From Rattus norvegicus (Eukaryota > Chordata > Mammalia > Rodentia > Muridae): 64,000 bases of DNA. Each line of letters starts with the position of its first letter. Position 1 is the stretch's first letter. The notes under the pieces were generated by a model that saw nothing but the letters and a program-made list of their open reading frames with translations, had not been told where the DNA came from and did no database searches. The stretch covers positions 33,305,225 to 33,369,224 of the forward strand of contig NC_086031.1 of assembly GCF_036323735.1 (NCBI RefSeq), read 5' to 3'. Made by a program: the position numbers and the translations under genes. Below, piece after piece: positions 20,826-33,473 of this stretch.

Positions 20826-23800
20826 AAATTCCTAGGATAGATATTTTTAATGTATAAATTAAATCAGTAGTAAGCATGAAATAAAGTGCTATTTGAAATC
20901 AATTTTAGCACTGGAAAAGGACACACTCTACAGGATTCATGAATGAGGAATCTCACTAACTCATTGAAAAACTTGGAAAAATGAATCCAGAGAATCATAG
21001 AATTGGGTTGAATCTTCCTTCCCCAGGAAGGCAAATATAAGTGGAAAACAAAAAAATTTTTAAGAGGTAAACTAGGCCTAATTGTGACTATAGAGGATAT
21101 GAAGACACACAGCAGATATTTAGTCCATCTAGGGAACCAGGAAGCAGCCTCTCTGGGCCAAAGTTTAGAGAAAGCTACCTCCTTCATGATCCTTGGCAGT
21201 GACTTTATTTAACAATGCAACTTCTAAGTCATCAGTCAACCTTGTAAATGCTGGGGTAGAGGAAATCTGACACTAACCAGGGATCACTTTTTGGTTGTTC
21301 AGGGTCCATCATGATGAGTTAAAATTAGTATGGATGGCTAGAAAAGTGTCAAAACAATGAATTCCCAATTTTCATCAAGTTTAATAACTGATAAATACTA
21401 GATTTAAAGAGCTAATGAACAAATCATTCACACCTACGGGCACTAGCTGAATAAAGTTGTAAGCATACAAACCACCACAAGTCAGGAGAGTTGGGCCCAG
21501 TAGTCTTACTATCCATGTCATTGAAGATAAAAAGGGAAACACATTAGCACAGTCAGAGGCCTCTGCACAGAGTTGCTGCAGTGGCTCCTAGGCATGGGTT
21601 TCACATTCTAACAATGATGCCCCCATTGGTGGCTTCGACATTGACAAAACTTGGTAACTTTTCCCCATGGTAGACACATGCAGCAGCACACTGAGCCTAA
21701 CACACAAGTGTAGAAACCAATTAGTGTATACCCAAAACAGTATACACAATTTTTAAGAAACATTTCTAGAGATAAAACAAAGCAATGTGAAAATGAATAT
21801 GCACTATACTGAAATATGCTTTGATAGTGACTGCTCATTTATAATGAAATTCCATTTCTTCCAACATTGCGTCTTACATAATGACTTGTAATACTCTTCT
21901 TTTCAACCCTTTACAGATTTTTAAAAACACATATACTTACAATCAAGTAATGACTCTAACATTTGAAAGATACATTCATTTTCTTTACAGCATGAAAGAC
22001 ATACAAATATTGTTTTATCCCTTTTAAGCAATGAAATTAAAGTTAACAGTTTTAACCTTCTGTTCATAGAAAAATATTTTCTGTATATCATTTACATAAT
22101 AGGAAAACTCTACAGTGTTTATTTGAAACTTTTATGAACTTACCAAGGCTTTCTTTTTCATTCTTATACTGGAAAATTTACAAGGCTCCAGGAAGTTAAA
22201 CGTTTGAACTCTTCCTGAACAGTGTAGTTTTTAACTTGAAATATTGCTAATAACTTTCTGCAAAATGGTGTACTTGTTTATGCACTGAACCATACCTAGC
22301 CAATACAGATGGACTGCCACCAAAAAGCTAGAACTAATGGCTGCTCATTTACCTTCGGAGGACTTAAAAAAAAAATAAATAATGACTTTAGAAATCAACA
22401 GTGTTCCACAGTAGAAAACTGTAAAATAAGCAGCGTCACACTGATAGATGGAAACAGAAAATAACATTATGGTACCTACTCAAAAGAATTCAATAAGGCA
22501 TGAAAATCAAGTAATTGTGGGCCGGAATACATGGGTTGTTGTTTCTGATAACATAGAGAAATATATTATAATAAGTACTACTAAGAGTAAATGAAATCTA
22601 TGCAAAATAAGAATTGTGGTAAAAAGCAGAACTCAAAACATATAATTCTGGGATTGATTTCTTTTACTCTTAAAATTGATAACATTATCTATTAGCAATT
22701 AGCCCTCAAAAAGTTTTAAGATTAAATAAATTTCTTTGCATGTATATAATTTTCTAAGAATTTCATAAAAGTCACTCAATTTGTGATCACACTGAGACAC
22801 AAATATCTGTTAATAGATTAGTAACTCTGATATAATTATAGTAACACAGCTGTTTTACTTGGAGGCAGCACCCACCACACAGGGTTCCAGGAATGTAGTT
22901 GGACAGTTGGTGCAAATGTGGGGTGTAAGCAATGGTGTCACAAAGTACTTGCTTTTCTGGACAAAGCACCTTGTATGAAAGCAGACTGTGGGATTACTTA
23001 GATACGTTTTGCTATATTACTGAGATATTTATTCCAGCAAATATTTATCATACATTTACTATAAATGACTTAAATACAAACTACAAACTTCATCAGAACT
23101 ACAAAGTAAGCACTATAAAGAGCCTGTAAACATATCCCACATTGTTGTAGTATAAACAACTTACATGAATTCAAACTACTTTGGCAATTTTACCATCAGA
23201 TATTTTAAATATTCAAAACACAGACATTAAATAGCATATTGCTATAAGTTCATGTTTCCTTCTCTCTTCCTGCTAAACAAGCTATATTTCCTTTTTATCA
23301 CATGTTCACATGAACATATTATTTTGTAAGTAGGTATAAGATCTAAATCTCAGGTCCACGTTTTAAGTGCTTTAAAAATGCTTTCCTACTTGCATTTCAG
23401 TTTTATACTGCATGTGTATCAGCCTAAATACTTCACAATAGTTTATGCTAATCTGTCTGGGAAGCACCAGAAAACTGAGTCCAAGTCCTCATTGGCATCA
23501 CTTTTGAAGTCTCCTTTCCAACTTCTAAGGTGTTACAGGTTTAAGTGACAACACTGAGCATACTTCCCAAGTAGAAAAACTTACAAGCATTTGTCACAAT
23601 TTACTGAAGCTACAGTCTAATACAGAGACACTAAATTGAGAATTAGAAAACCTGAAGATGAGCAGATTCTGCTAAATTAATTGTTGGGCCTGTAGTCCTT
23701 TCTATAATAACAAGGACACAGAGAGTGGATAAAATCTTTCAAATTTTTAGCTCTCAAGGTGTAGTACTACTTCTAGTGACATGGAGATTTTTTTTTTTTC

Positions 23801-26800
23801 AAATAACTCATTAGACTTGGTCTGCCAAGAGATATAAACAACCCCATGGTTAAAAGTCCTTTCAATCTGTGAACATGTCTTTATGAAGTAAGTACACATG
23901 CAAACCAACACACTGATGTTTCTCTTTGAAGGCAGCTACAGTAGTACCCCAAATTTTCAAGCATCTGTCCTAATGGCTCAGCATAACTGCTTGTGAAGTC
24001 ATTTTTTATACAATGTTACCTTTATTCTGAAGTCAAAATGATCAATCATTGCCCTTTCCCAATTACTTGTCCCAGCAAGCTATACAAAAACTGTTCTTGG
24101 GCTGTTTATTCTGTCTCACTTTTGAATGAATGGATTAGTTTAACAAATACAACCTATTCTTTTTGTGAATGCAAAGTCTACTCCAAAAGATTACTACAGA
24201 GCATCTAGTGCTGACAAAACTAAATGCCCTATGAAAGAAGCAGAAAAGTCATGTGAACTTTGAGAGGGAAAATTTTCATATTTACTCTTAGCATGTACAG
24301 AAGCCCTAACTCACCAATACTAACTTCTCCTTGTCCGAAGAAATGCATTGATTTGTTCTTGAGTTTGTTGGGGTGTGAGCTTAAGGGTGGCTAAGTAGTA
24401 ATGGAAAAGTAGTTTGGTTCAAGAAATTTGGTTTTTGTCACACAATATTATATCAATATCTATGGAGTGGAGCAGTACTTGGCATATGAAAACTAGCATT
24501 ATTTCTAGTAACCTATTTAGATTCATAAACTGGTTAGATGCTTAGGTGGAAAAGACAAGTGTTCTGTTAGGTAACTAGGAAAGTTTAGTTAGCATATCTA
24601 TATTAACAATTTGTGAAGGCTAAGTTTAGCTTAAGATCCTAATAAATGTTCTAAAAGGGCTGTCTTCAGATGTAAAACACGAATGGAGCATAGTTCTCAG
24701 ATAAGAAACTGCTATGATAAATTTGAATTTAATTCTACACTTGTCATTTCAGATTAAGCACTGCTGATTTAAAAGGCAGCAATGCCTGCTGCCAACATCA
24801 GTGCTAACCAGAGATGTACCCAAAGCTTTACATTGAAGAGCAAACGAACCATGACACTGCCTTTCTACACAGCTTTTCTCTTCCTGTCTACACTTATCAC
24901 CTTCTACCCACATGGCAAGATATAAAATTTAGGCTAAAATCCACCAATGAAATAAAATAGCTTTATAACATAGATCTCTAGCTTGTTTCCCCTTTTTAAG
25001 TTGTAATGATAGCTTACCAGCCTAAATTACATTTGCCTCTGGTTACAGAATGGAATGTCTGAGTATAATTATAGTTCACTTACGAACTTATATTATTGTC
25101 TTGCTTGTGAAATCATAATAAGGGGACTTCTGTTTGATGTAAAGATGTTTATTTCTTTCTTTAAAAAAAAGACAAGAAGTATTTATAAGTGCCAATTTAT
25201 TTGGTACCCTGGCAATTAATATTTAGAAGCTTAACTTTTGAATTTTACTATTATGGGTTCTGAATACCTGAAGCAATAATTTATATGTTACTAAAGATTT
25301 TTTAAATGTGTATCATTCCCTCAACTAAATAGCATTCCAAAATATCTACCATTGGGACCTATGTTTTATCGAGACTACAGAAGTAATCTGAAAACCACTA
25401 GTAAATGTGTCTATTTTAACCATATCCTTATAAAATAACATGTGAATAGGTGAGCAAGTTCTCACATTAAATTGTGCAATTTTAAAAATCTGTCTCCACA
25501 GACTTAAAACAAGGAAAACAGACATATCTGTAATGGGAGTTGGATCTTCCGTTAAGATGGCCTACTTACTGACATGCTTATAATTTAACAGGCATATATA
25601 AACTGGATGACAAGGAAGGGTCACTTTAGAGAATGCTAAAGTGTTTAACTCCTTGTGTGAAGAACCCCAGTGGAAGGAAGGAGCAGTGTGAGCCAGCCTG
25701 ACAGGCCTTGGAGTGATGATGCTCCAGGGCAGCTCGTCAGTTACGGGTGCATAACCCAGCTGATCGACTTTCTCACTGTAACCTAGAATACCAATATATT
25801 TATCTTTGATGCACATATTAAACATCAATTCTTACCTTAGGATAAAGTAAATGTGAAATCTGAAGAATAAACCCTCTTTTTAAGTTAAGCTGCTAAACTT
25901 TAACCCCTATCCTTCCCTTCGGTAAAGGAATGTGCAGATTGTGAACAATTCCATAGCAGCAGATGCACTCTGGGCAGAATACAGATATCCTGGCTTTTAC
26001 GGCAAAGTACAAGCACTGAGTAAAAGACAGAATGGCCTTACCCTTTGCTGTTTGTATAACTCTCAACATAAGAAGCTGGTTTTTAAAACAGCTTTTTAAA
26101 ACACTGTGATCTCATTAAAAATTCGTAAAACTATAAGAATGTACAGTATACATACATACCTCCTATGGGGTCAAATGAGTGCCTTTTCATTAGACAAAGA
26201 TATCTCAAGGCACTTAAGGGGTTAAGACACGATGCATGCATTCCTTTACATCAAGACTGTGAAATCACATGATTTGGAATAAGCCAACCTTATGATAAAT
26301 ATAAGTTACATTATTAAATCCAAGAAAATTCATAGTTATTTCTATAAGATGCTGGTAAATGGACACTGTGCAGCATTTCCTGGGAACAGCAAGTTCCAAT
26401 TTTCTTCTCAACAGCAGGTCCCCACGGGGACGTTAGGAAGATGTGCTGCACCCACAGGCAGTGTACTGGCTAATGTTGAGAATGGTATTGCTAACGTTTG
26501 AAAAATAAAATCTGGTAATCAGTAGAGTGAGGGCATGACCCCTGGGAAAATCCAGAGCAGACTCCTGATGATAACTCCTTCTGCTTTCAAGGTACAGGTG
26601 TGTGACAGAGATGAGAATCTGAGCCTTGTCGGCGGCAATTCTACCAGAAGGGACTGCATGGCAATGCCTCACAATTCCATAAATTACTCTGAACATACCC
26701 AGTTTCCACTATTTGTTCAGAGCAAAGCACAAAGTATTCAAACATGTGGTAAGTTCTGAGTGACTTTTTGAAACATAAAGTGCAGTAGTGCTGAAGTTCT

Positions 26801-26919
26801 CGAGGTCTCTTTGAGTTCTTCACTTTTTGTGTGAGAGGCCATTTCCTGCAAGCAGTATTATGGCACAGTGAATGTAACAAACTCAGGTTCCCAGTACTTA
26901 TTCCAACCTTTTTGCTTTC

Positions 26920-27006
26920 TTATTTATTTGATGATGTTGTTAATGGTTTAACAAAGCCTTCTTCATAAACTTTCAAAATAGCTTCACATACAAATCTGTA
27001 TTGACT
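26920..27006 (-). CDS. Ptpn4: Ptpn4 last coding exon (residues 899-926 and stop)
   Basis: It encodes SQYRFVCEAILKVYEEGF followed by VKPLTTSSNK and a TAA stop at 26922-26920. The opening SQY completes the Q-loop of the phosphatase; the preceding exon ends QTP. The C-terminus differs from human in having TTSS in place of TTST. The acceptor is TTTTTCAG at 27007 upward, phase 0. The exon continues into the 3' UTR. Confidence 0.97.
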   Translation of the reverse strand, partial: SQYRFVCEAILKVYEEGFVKPLTTSSNK

Positions 27007-28169
27007 CTGAAAAACACAAGTAGGAAAAAGAATCACTACTAGAAAACCAAAAACTAGCATCTCACTTATCTTGCTTATTAAAAAACTTGAAAAGTGAAAT
27101 AGAACAGAGATAGAGGGTTTTACCAATAGGTAAAAAGTTAAGAAAACAAACAAATAAAAATCCCTCACATTATACTTTGTAGGCAAAATCCAAGACACTG
27201 CTGGTAGGAATGTTAAAATACTGAAAATATAAAGAGAAATTTCAAAGTATCTAACAAAATAATATTATTTTCCCTTTGGAACAAACATTTTTACTTCCAG
27301 AAAATTCAATTCAAAAGACAAAAAAAAAAAAACAAACCCTGAAAATATATATTCATTTCTTTATAATAAAAACAGGGAAACCATTTAAGTTGCCATCAAT
27401 TTGATATGCAGATAAGGCTGGCCTTAAACTCACAGACATCCTCCTGTCCTACAATGATAAGTGTCACACCATTCTGATAAGTGAAAGCAAGCAAGGGATT
27501 TCAGGTAGAGAGGTTTACGCATATATTAACATTCGACAGACTGAAGCAAGAGCTCCCTAAGTTCAAGACCAGCATAGCCTACATAATGAAGACCACAACA
27601 GCCTGTTTCAAGAAGACAAGGCAAAATAAAAAACCTACAACCACCACCAAAAGAAGGCAAGGAAGGGATATGGCTCAGCAGGTCAGCATACTTGTTGAAT
27701 AAGCATGAGGACTTAGCTGTCGCCCATGTAAAAGAACTGAGCATTTCTGGATGTGCTGTAAACCCAGTGCGTCTGGGCAGACAGATCATTAAGATTTACT
27801 GCAGCTCAGCTCCAGGCACAGGCACAGTGAGAGATTGTAGAGAGTGGCGAAGACCACCTTTATCCGCCTCACATACACTTGCACATTCAATCACTTTGTC
27901 TCTCTGTGTCACTTAAACAATATTAAAAGGTGAGAGATAAAAAGTATGTATAACATTTATAAAAGGAAAATATAAATACATATTTAAAATTTACTGTTAG
28001 TTTAACTTTTTTTAAGGAAGAAAATGTTAAGTCTTTAAAGTGTTTTCATGAAAGAATAGAGGGGAAAAGGAGCAGAAAGAAACAGAGATCAGACTCCTCT
28101 GAATAATAAACCTTTTCTTCCTCCTCCTCTTTTTCTCTAATGATTTATTTACTTTTTTTTTTCCTTTTC

Positions 28170-28252
28170 TTTTTTTCGGAGCTGGGGACCGAACCCAGGG
28201 CCTTGCGCTTGCTAGGCAAGCGCTCTACCACTGAGCTAAATTCCCAACCCCA
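28170..28252 (-). repeat. ID element (BC1-type SINE)
   Basis: The plus strand is the reverse complement of the ID consensus: 'gagctggggaccgaacccagggcc', 'ttgcgcttgctaggcaagcgctctaccactgagctaaat', and a 'ccaacccc' end, with a T-rich stretch representing the A tail. It is inserted in an older B2/B3-type SINE. ID abundance is typical of rat. Confidence 0.93.
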
Positions 28253-28422
28253 TACTTTTATTTTTCTCTGTGCCTTGTCATATCTGTGTGAGGGTGTTGA
28301 TTCGTCAGGCACTGGAATTATAGACAGATGTGAGCTGCCATATGGATGCTGGGAATTGAATCTGGGTCCTCTAGAAGAGCAGTCCAGTGCTCTTTAACCA
28401 CTAAGCCATCTCTTCAGACCCT
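28253..28422 (-). repeat. B2/B3-type SINE interrupted by the ID element
   Basis: A reverse-oriented diverged element: 'ggaattatagacagatgtgagctgccatatggatgctggg', 'gggtcctctagaagagcagtccagtgctc', 'aagccatctcttcagacc'. Its tail lies to the left of the ID insertion. Confidence 0.8.
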
Positions 28423-29064
28423 ACTCTTCTTCTTTTGCAGATTTCAAATACAAAACTTAAAACAAATCAACAATGTCTATATCAATGGATGACACAACTA
28501 CACTGATCAGCTGTTTGCTGATTTTAAGACAGTAATTGATTAGATTTTGGAGTGACATCCAAAATTCAAATAAAACTGTGGGAATCCAGGAATTCTTCAC
28601 AATCGGCACTGCCATTTTGAGACTATGGCAGGCCACATGAGATAAAATAGTAGAGTACTTTTAATAGTCTTACTGCTGTCCTAGAGAAGATGTATTCTTG
28701 TTAAACGAGAAAGGGGAAAGAAGTAGATAAAGATGTTAAGTACAAAACATCATGGACATGTGTGTTCAGACACGTGACATATGTTTAGAGAAACATATCA
28801 CCTATAACACCACCATATCCCCAGAACTCAAAGAGTAGCATCTAAACTGACAGGACCAAGAATTACTGGAGAAATTAGATCCCAAATCTGGGTCATAAAA
28901 TACAAAGCTGGCTTAGTGATCTTTTCCGCTAATAAAGAAGTTAGTAAGTTATTGTGGTTCTAGGAAACTGAGATTCCTGCTAGCCAAAATATAGGATAAT
29001 TTGGGGCACCATCAAGAAAAGTATTGAAAACACATAAAGTATGTTTGGATTCACTCCCCTCCCC

Positions 29065-29232
29065 CCAAAACCAGGGTCTCACCGTGTATTCCAGCTTTCC
29101 TAGACCTCACTATGTAGACCAAGCTGTCCTCAAACTCACAGAGATCCACCTGCCTCTGCCTCTGCGCCTCTGCACCTCTGCCTCTGCCTCCGGAGTGCTA
29201 GGATTATTGGTGTGCACCACTACAACCACCTA
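29065..29232 (-). repeat. B1 SINE with internal (CTCTGC)n expansion
   Basis: A reverse-oriented B1: 'agggtctcaccgtgtattccagc', 'tcaaactcacagagatccacctgcctctgcc', then several extra CTCTGCC/CTCTGCA units, then 'agtgctaggattattggtgtgcaccac'. Confidence 0.88.
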
Positions 29233-29451
29233 GGTTCACAATTTCTAATTGTATCAAACAAAAGTGAGTTGTTGGCAGTGGAGAAAGCTAGTAAATCCAC
29301 AGTGAAATCTGAGCTGGGTGCCTGAGCTCAGTGATAGCACTTGTGCAGCAAGTATGAGGCTGGATTCCATGCTAGCATTGTAAAGCACCATAAAAAATAA
29401 AACAGCACTTGGAAATCAAGGTAAAGAATCAAATATTTATCTTCTAAATCA

Positions 29452-29690
29452 TTCGAGGCTGGAGAAATGGCTTAGAAGTTAAGAACTACTTTTCCAGAGG
29501 TCTTGGGTTTGAGTCCCAGTACCCACACATTGGCTAACAGCCACCTCTAACTCTAGTTCCCAGGAATCTGATTCTTCTTCTTACCTCTAAGGTTCCAGGC
29601 ATTTACATGATGCACATATACATATATATGCAGGTGAAATACTCATACACAGGAAATAAAAATGAGTAGATCTTTTAAAAAAATCATTCT
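29452..29690 (+). repeat. B2/B3-type SINE
   Basis: A body starting 'gaggctggagaaatggcttagaagttaag', with 'ccagaggtcttgggtttgagtcccagtacccac', a 'ctctaactctagttcccaggaatctg' segment and an A-rich tail. The Ptpn4 transcript reads it antisense. Confidence 0.75.
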
Positions 29691-30239
29691 AGTTATAAAT
29701 GAAGTGCCCTAGCCCATTGTGGATAGCACCCATTCCTAGGCAGGGAGGCCTGATCTATATAACAATGGCAGCTGGATATGACTTGGGAGCAATCCAGTAA
29801 ACAATGCCAAACAAACAAACAAACAAACAGAAGGCAATCACTCTACACCCAATGAATAATGGATGGCAGTGTTGATCAACTAAGGAGTGTTAACATCACG
29901 AAAAGAAAGATAATCAAACATCATCTGCATCCTGAGGAAAGAATTTCCACTTAAACTGTTCTAGCCTACAGATTCGTCTGTCACTTTGAGGAAATACAGA
30001 GAACGCTACCTTGAGAATATAAGCCAAACCAACTGAGACTCTAGCAAATGATACAGTATAAGTAACTTGGTTTATTAAATTAATTGAAAAAACAAAACAA
30101 CCCCCCCCAAAGTACAAAAACAGCAGAAAGTAGTTTCTTGATTATAAAACTTTAGAATTTAGACATAAACTAATTAAAATGTGCAGGCCATTATTAGAAC
30201 ATTGATTTCAAATAAACTATAAAAACAACATTATAATTG

Positions 30240-30760
30240 TTAACAGCTCAGCAACTTCCATGTGGGTACAGAGCTGAAAGAAGTCAAACTGCAGTCTCGA
30301 AGAGACATTCTATATATCCTCCATCATCATTCAGAACAGTCAAAAGCTAGAAACAGCCACATGCCCACTGATGGAGAAATTATTACAAAAAATCTAGTAT
30401 AGAAAACAATGGGATATGGCTTAGCCTTGAAGAAAAGTTAGATTCTGACACGATTACCAAACAGGTGAACTGTGAGAATATTAACTATCTGAACTATAGG
30501 GCAGTCAGAAATACACAAGTACTGTATGACTCTACTTATATGATACATCCAACTCTGAAACAAGCGGTAGACTAGAGGTAACTGGAGGCTCAGGAGAATG
30601 GATATGAAGAAGTTTTTTAATGGTATAAAAAAGAGGTCATAAAGTTAGTTCTACAACAATGTACATATACTCAATATGACTAAAATGTATAAATAAAATG
30701 GTTAAAATGAAAAATTTTGTTATATGTACTTTATCATACATAATTAAAGAGCAAAAGAAC
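30240..30760 (+). mobile_element. Old L1 3' end
   Basis: It carries the layout of the L1 ORF2 end and 3' UTR: '..cacatgcccactgatggagaaattatt', 'acaatgggatatggcttagcc', 'actgtatgactctacttatatgata', 'taactggaggctcaggagaatgg', and a 3' A/T-rich end. It is strongly diverged and non-functional. Confidence 0.6.
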
Positions 30761-31499
30761 AAAACCAAATAACCTTATAGACCCATCTTGACCTCACCTG
30801 GGCCATACCCAGCCCCTAGACCAAACTGATGCTCGGTGCCAGAGCCCACCCTGCCAGCACCTCCCCAGTCTGAAGCCTATTCTGCTGAGCCCTCACACAT
30901 TGTCTCCAGTCTTTTGCATGCTAGTCCAACCCCCCACCGGATACACCTGGCTTCACCTAGTTTCACCATATCTAATCTTTAGGCCTAGTCAACTGTGTCT
31001 ATATCAGACATGCCTAGGCCTTATCATAAAAAAGGAAAACAATACAAAAACCCAAGACAATATCTATCAGACTTATTACAAAAGTACCATAATTTCTAGT
31101 GAGAATTACCTAGATGAACCCCAAGACATAGAAGTTACAATCATAAACTTCATCAAAAGATCCAAATTTAAAGAAGATACAAATACATGGTTCAATGAAT
31201 GTAGAATAAACTCAAAGAGAAAAACAAACAAACAAACAAACAAACAAACTGCCTAAATGATGCCGAAATATTATTCAGCAAGAATAAGGCTGAATGCGAT
31301 GATAAAGACAATACATGGTTAGAAGACTGAATTTCAATAAAGGAAAATATTGAAGAGAACTTAAGCAGAAATGAAGACATAGTAGACAACTCAAAACTCA
31401 ATCAGAAGGCACCACCACAAACTGAATTGATAAAAAGATCAAAGAAGAAGTATAAGAAAGTAGCAAAAGAAAAAAAAAGACTGAAAGACTGAGAGAAAG

Positions 31500-31606
31500 A
31501 CAGGAAAGAAGGAAGGAAGGAAAGAAGGAAGGGAGGGAGGAAGGAAGGAAGGAAGGAAGGGAGGGAGGGAGGGAGGGAGGGAGGGAAGGAGGGAGGGAGG
31601 GAGGGA
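31500..31606. repeat. (GGAA)n-(GGGA)n purine-rich microsatellite
   Basis: A 107-bp pure purine tract on the plus strand made of GGAA then GGGA units. The Ptpn4 transcript reads it as a long polypyrimidine tract. Confidence 0.95.
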
Positions 31607-32341
31607 CGAACCCGTAAGTCACATATAAAGGAAAATGCATCAGAGTAACAGCTGTCATTTCAGTGGGAATTTTGAAAATCAGAAGAGCCTAGAACAATAT
31701 ACTCGAAGTTCTAAAAGACTATGGCTATGAATCCAGACTAATATACCCAGCAAAACAACCTGCTGAAGTTGAAGGAGAAAACTTTCCATGACACAAATAG
31801 GCAAAAAGAATTTGTGTCCAACAAACCAGCCTAAAAAGAATACTGAAAATAATACTTAGTACAGGACGGTAATTATAGAAAGCTCTAATTACTGAAGCAC
31901 AAGTACAATAAAAATAGCAAAATAAATGAAGTGACTGCCAGCAATACACACCTTTCAATAACAGCTTTAAATATTAGTGGCCTCAACTCTCCAATTAATA
32001 GACATAAAATCCATCTTTTGTTGTCTACAAGAAATTCCCCTTAGCTTTAAAGGTTAAGTACTGTCTTTAAAAAAAGGACAAAAAATATTCCACACAAATG
32101 GGGCCAGACGTGAGGAAGCACTGCAGTCCTAATATCTGACAAAACTAATCAGAGAAGAAGGACACCTTATTCTAATCACCAAGACAATTAACCAATTATA
32201 ATCCTATACATAACTGCACCAAAGTCTACTGTATCTGGTTTCATAAAAAGTATACTACCAGAATTAAACACTCAGATTAATATCAACCCAATAATATTTG
32301 GTGAGTTGAATACAACACTTTCTCTAACAGACAGGTCATCT

Positions 32342-32344
<3 letters not shown>

Positions 32345-32384
<40 letters not shown>
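32345..32384. repeat. Poly(A) run of about 40 within L1
   Basis: An uninterrupted A tract of about 40 bases that sits at an A-rich point of the L1 ORF2 sequence. It has no adjoining retrocopy, so expansion in place is likeliest. Confidence 0.9.
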
Positions 32385-32386
<2 letters not shown>

Positions 32387-32805
32387 AATGTTAAATAATA
32401 ACATCCATCAAATGGGCTTAACAGAGAACTACAGAATATACCACCAAACACTAAAGAATGTACACTCTACTCTGTAGCCTATGGAACCTCTCAAAAACAG
32501 ACCAGCCTGGAAAACAAAACAAATCTTAACAAATTCAGAAAACTTTAATAACTCCTTGTATCCTGCAGTAAAACTGAAAATTCTTCTACGTATACTAACC
32601 ACATTTAAAACTCAGAACAACCACAAATAAACTGATTAATGACTAATGATGTGAAACTCAAGAATTTGGGTAAACAAGAACAAAACAAGTTCAAATTCTG
32701 AATATGCCAAGAAATAATAAAAATCAGAACAGAAATTTATGAAATCGAAAAAAAAATTCAAGGAATCAAGAATCTAAAAGTTGGTTCTTTAAGAAGAAAA
32801 ATAAC

Positions 32806-32996
32806 GGGGCTGGAGAGATGGCTCAGCAGTTAAGAGCAACCGATTACTCTTCCAGAGGTCCTGAGTTCAATTCCCAGCAACCACATGGTGGCTCACGACC
32901 ATCTGTAAAGAGATCCGATGCCCTCTTCTGGTGTGTCTGAAGACAGCTACAGTGTACTTATATATAATAAATGAATAAATCTTTAAAAGAAAAAAA
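32806..32996 (+). repeat. B2 SINE in L1, with 15-bp target-site duplication
   Basis: A near-consensus B2 from GGGGCTGGAGAGATGGCTC to the CTTTAAAAG A-rich tail. It is flanked by AAGAAGAAAAATAAC (32791-32805) and AAGAAGACAAATAAC (32997-33011), a 15-bp duplication with one mismatch. It interrupts the degenerate L1 and is therefore younger than it. Confidence 0.95.
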
Positions 32997-33420
32997 AAGA
33001 AGACAAATAACTGGCCAACTAGCCAAAAGAAAGATAGAATCCCCAATTAACAGAATCAAAAATGGAGAGGAAAACATTATATATATATACCAAAAATATT
33101 CAGATTATTATAAAGGAATTATTTAAGACCTATATTCTATTACATTGGGAAATATTAAAAATTTTCACAAATTTCTACATTCATATGAGACATACAAGTT
33201 AAGCAAAGAAAAGACTTAACAACCTAAACAGATCTATAACAAATAAAGGCAATAAAATCAGTAATAAAAGTCTTCAGATGATGCATTGATAGCAGAATTC
33301 TATTAGGTTTTTAGATTATCTACAGTGAATACTTCTAAAATAAGAAAAATACTTTTTAAATAAGAAAAAAGGAAAAAGAAAAAAGAAAAAGAAAGGAACA
33401 CTTTCAAAATTCGGTATTAC

Positions 33421-33421
33421 T

Positions 33422-33470
<49 letters not shown>
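33421..33470. repeat. (AAT)n microsatellite
   Basis: About 16 ATA/TAA units inside the L1. The reverse strand gives an isoleucine run that is not coding. Confidence 0.95.

Positions 33471-33473
<3 letters not shown>

Larger units (their letters stand above)
19585..26919 (-). other. Ptpn4: Ptpn4 3' UTR (inferred, about 7.3 kb)
   Basis: From the stop codon down to about 19.59 kb I find no B1, B2, ID or L1 sequence. That is striking when every neighbouring interval of this size holds several, and it fits a retained exonic 3' UTR. It is AT-rich, with many minus-strand ATTTA words. Several AATAAA signals occur on the minus strand (19604-19609, about 20387-20392, about 21207), so shorter isoforms are possible. 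The extent is inferred, not seen in a transcript. Confidence 0.6.

Noticed and set aside
26920..27198. 92-codon frame ending in the Ptpn4 C-terminus
   Set aside because: The upstream two thirds is intron read-through; the acceptor at 27007-27009 marks the real exon start.
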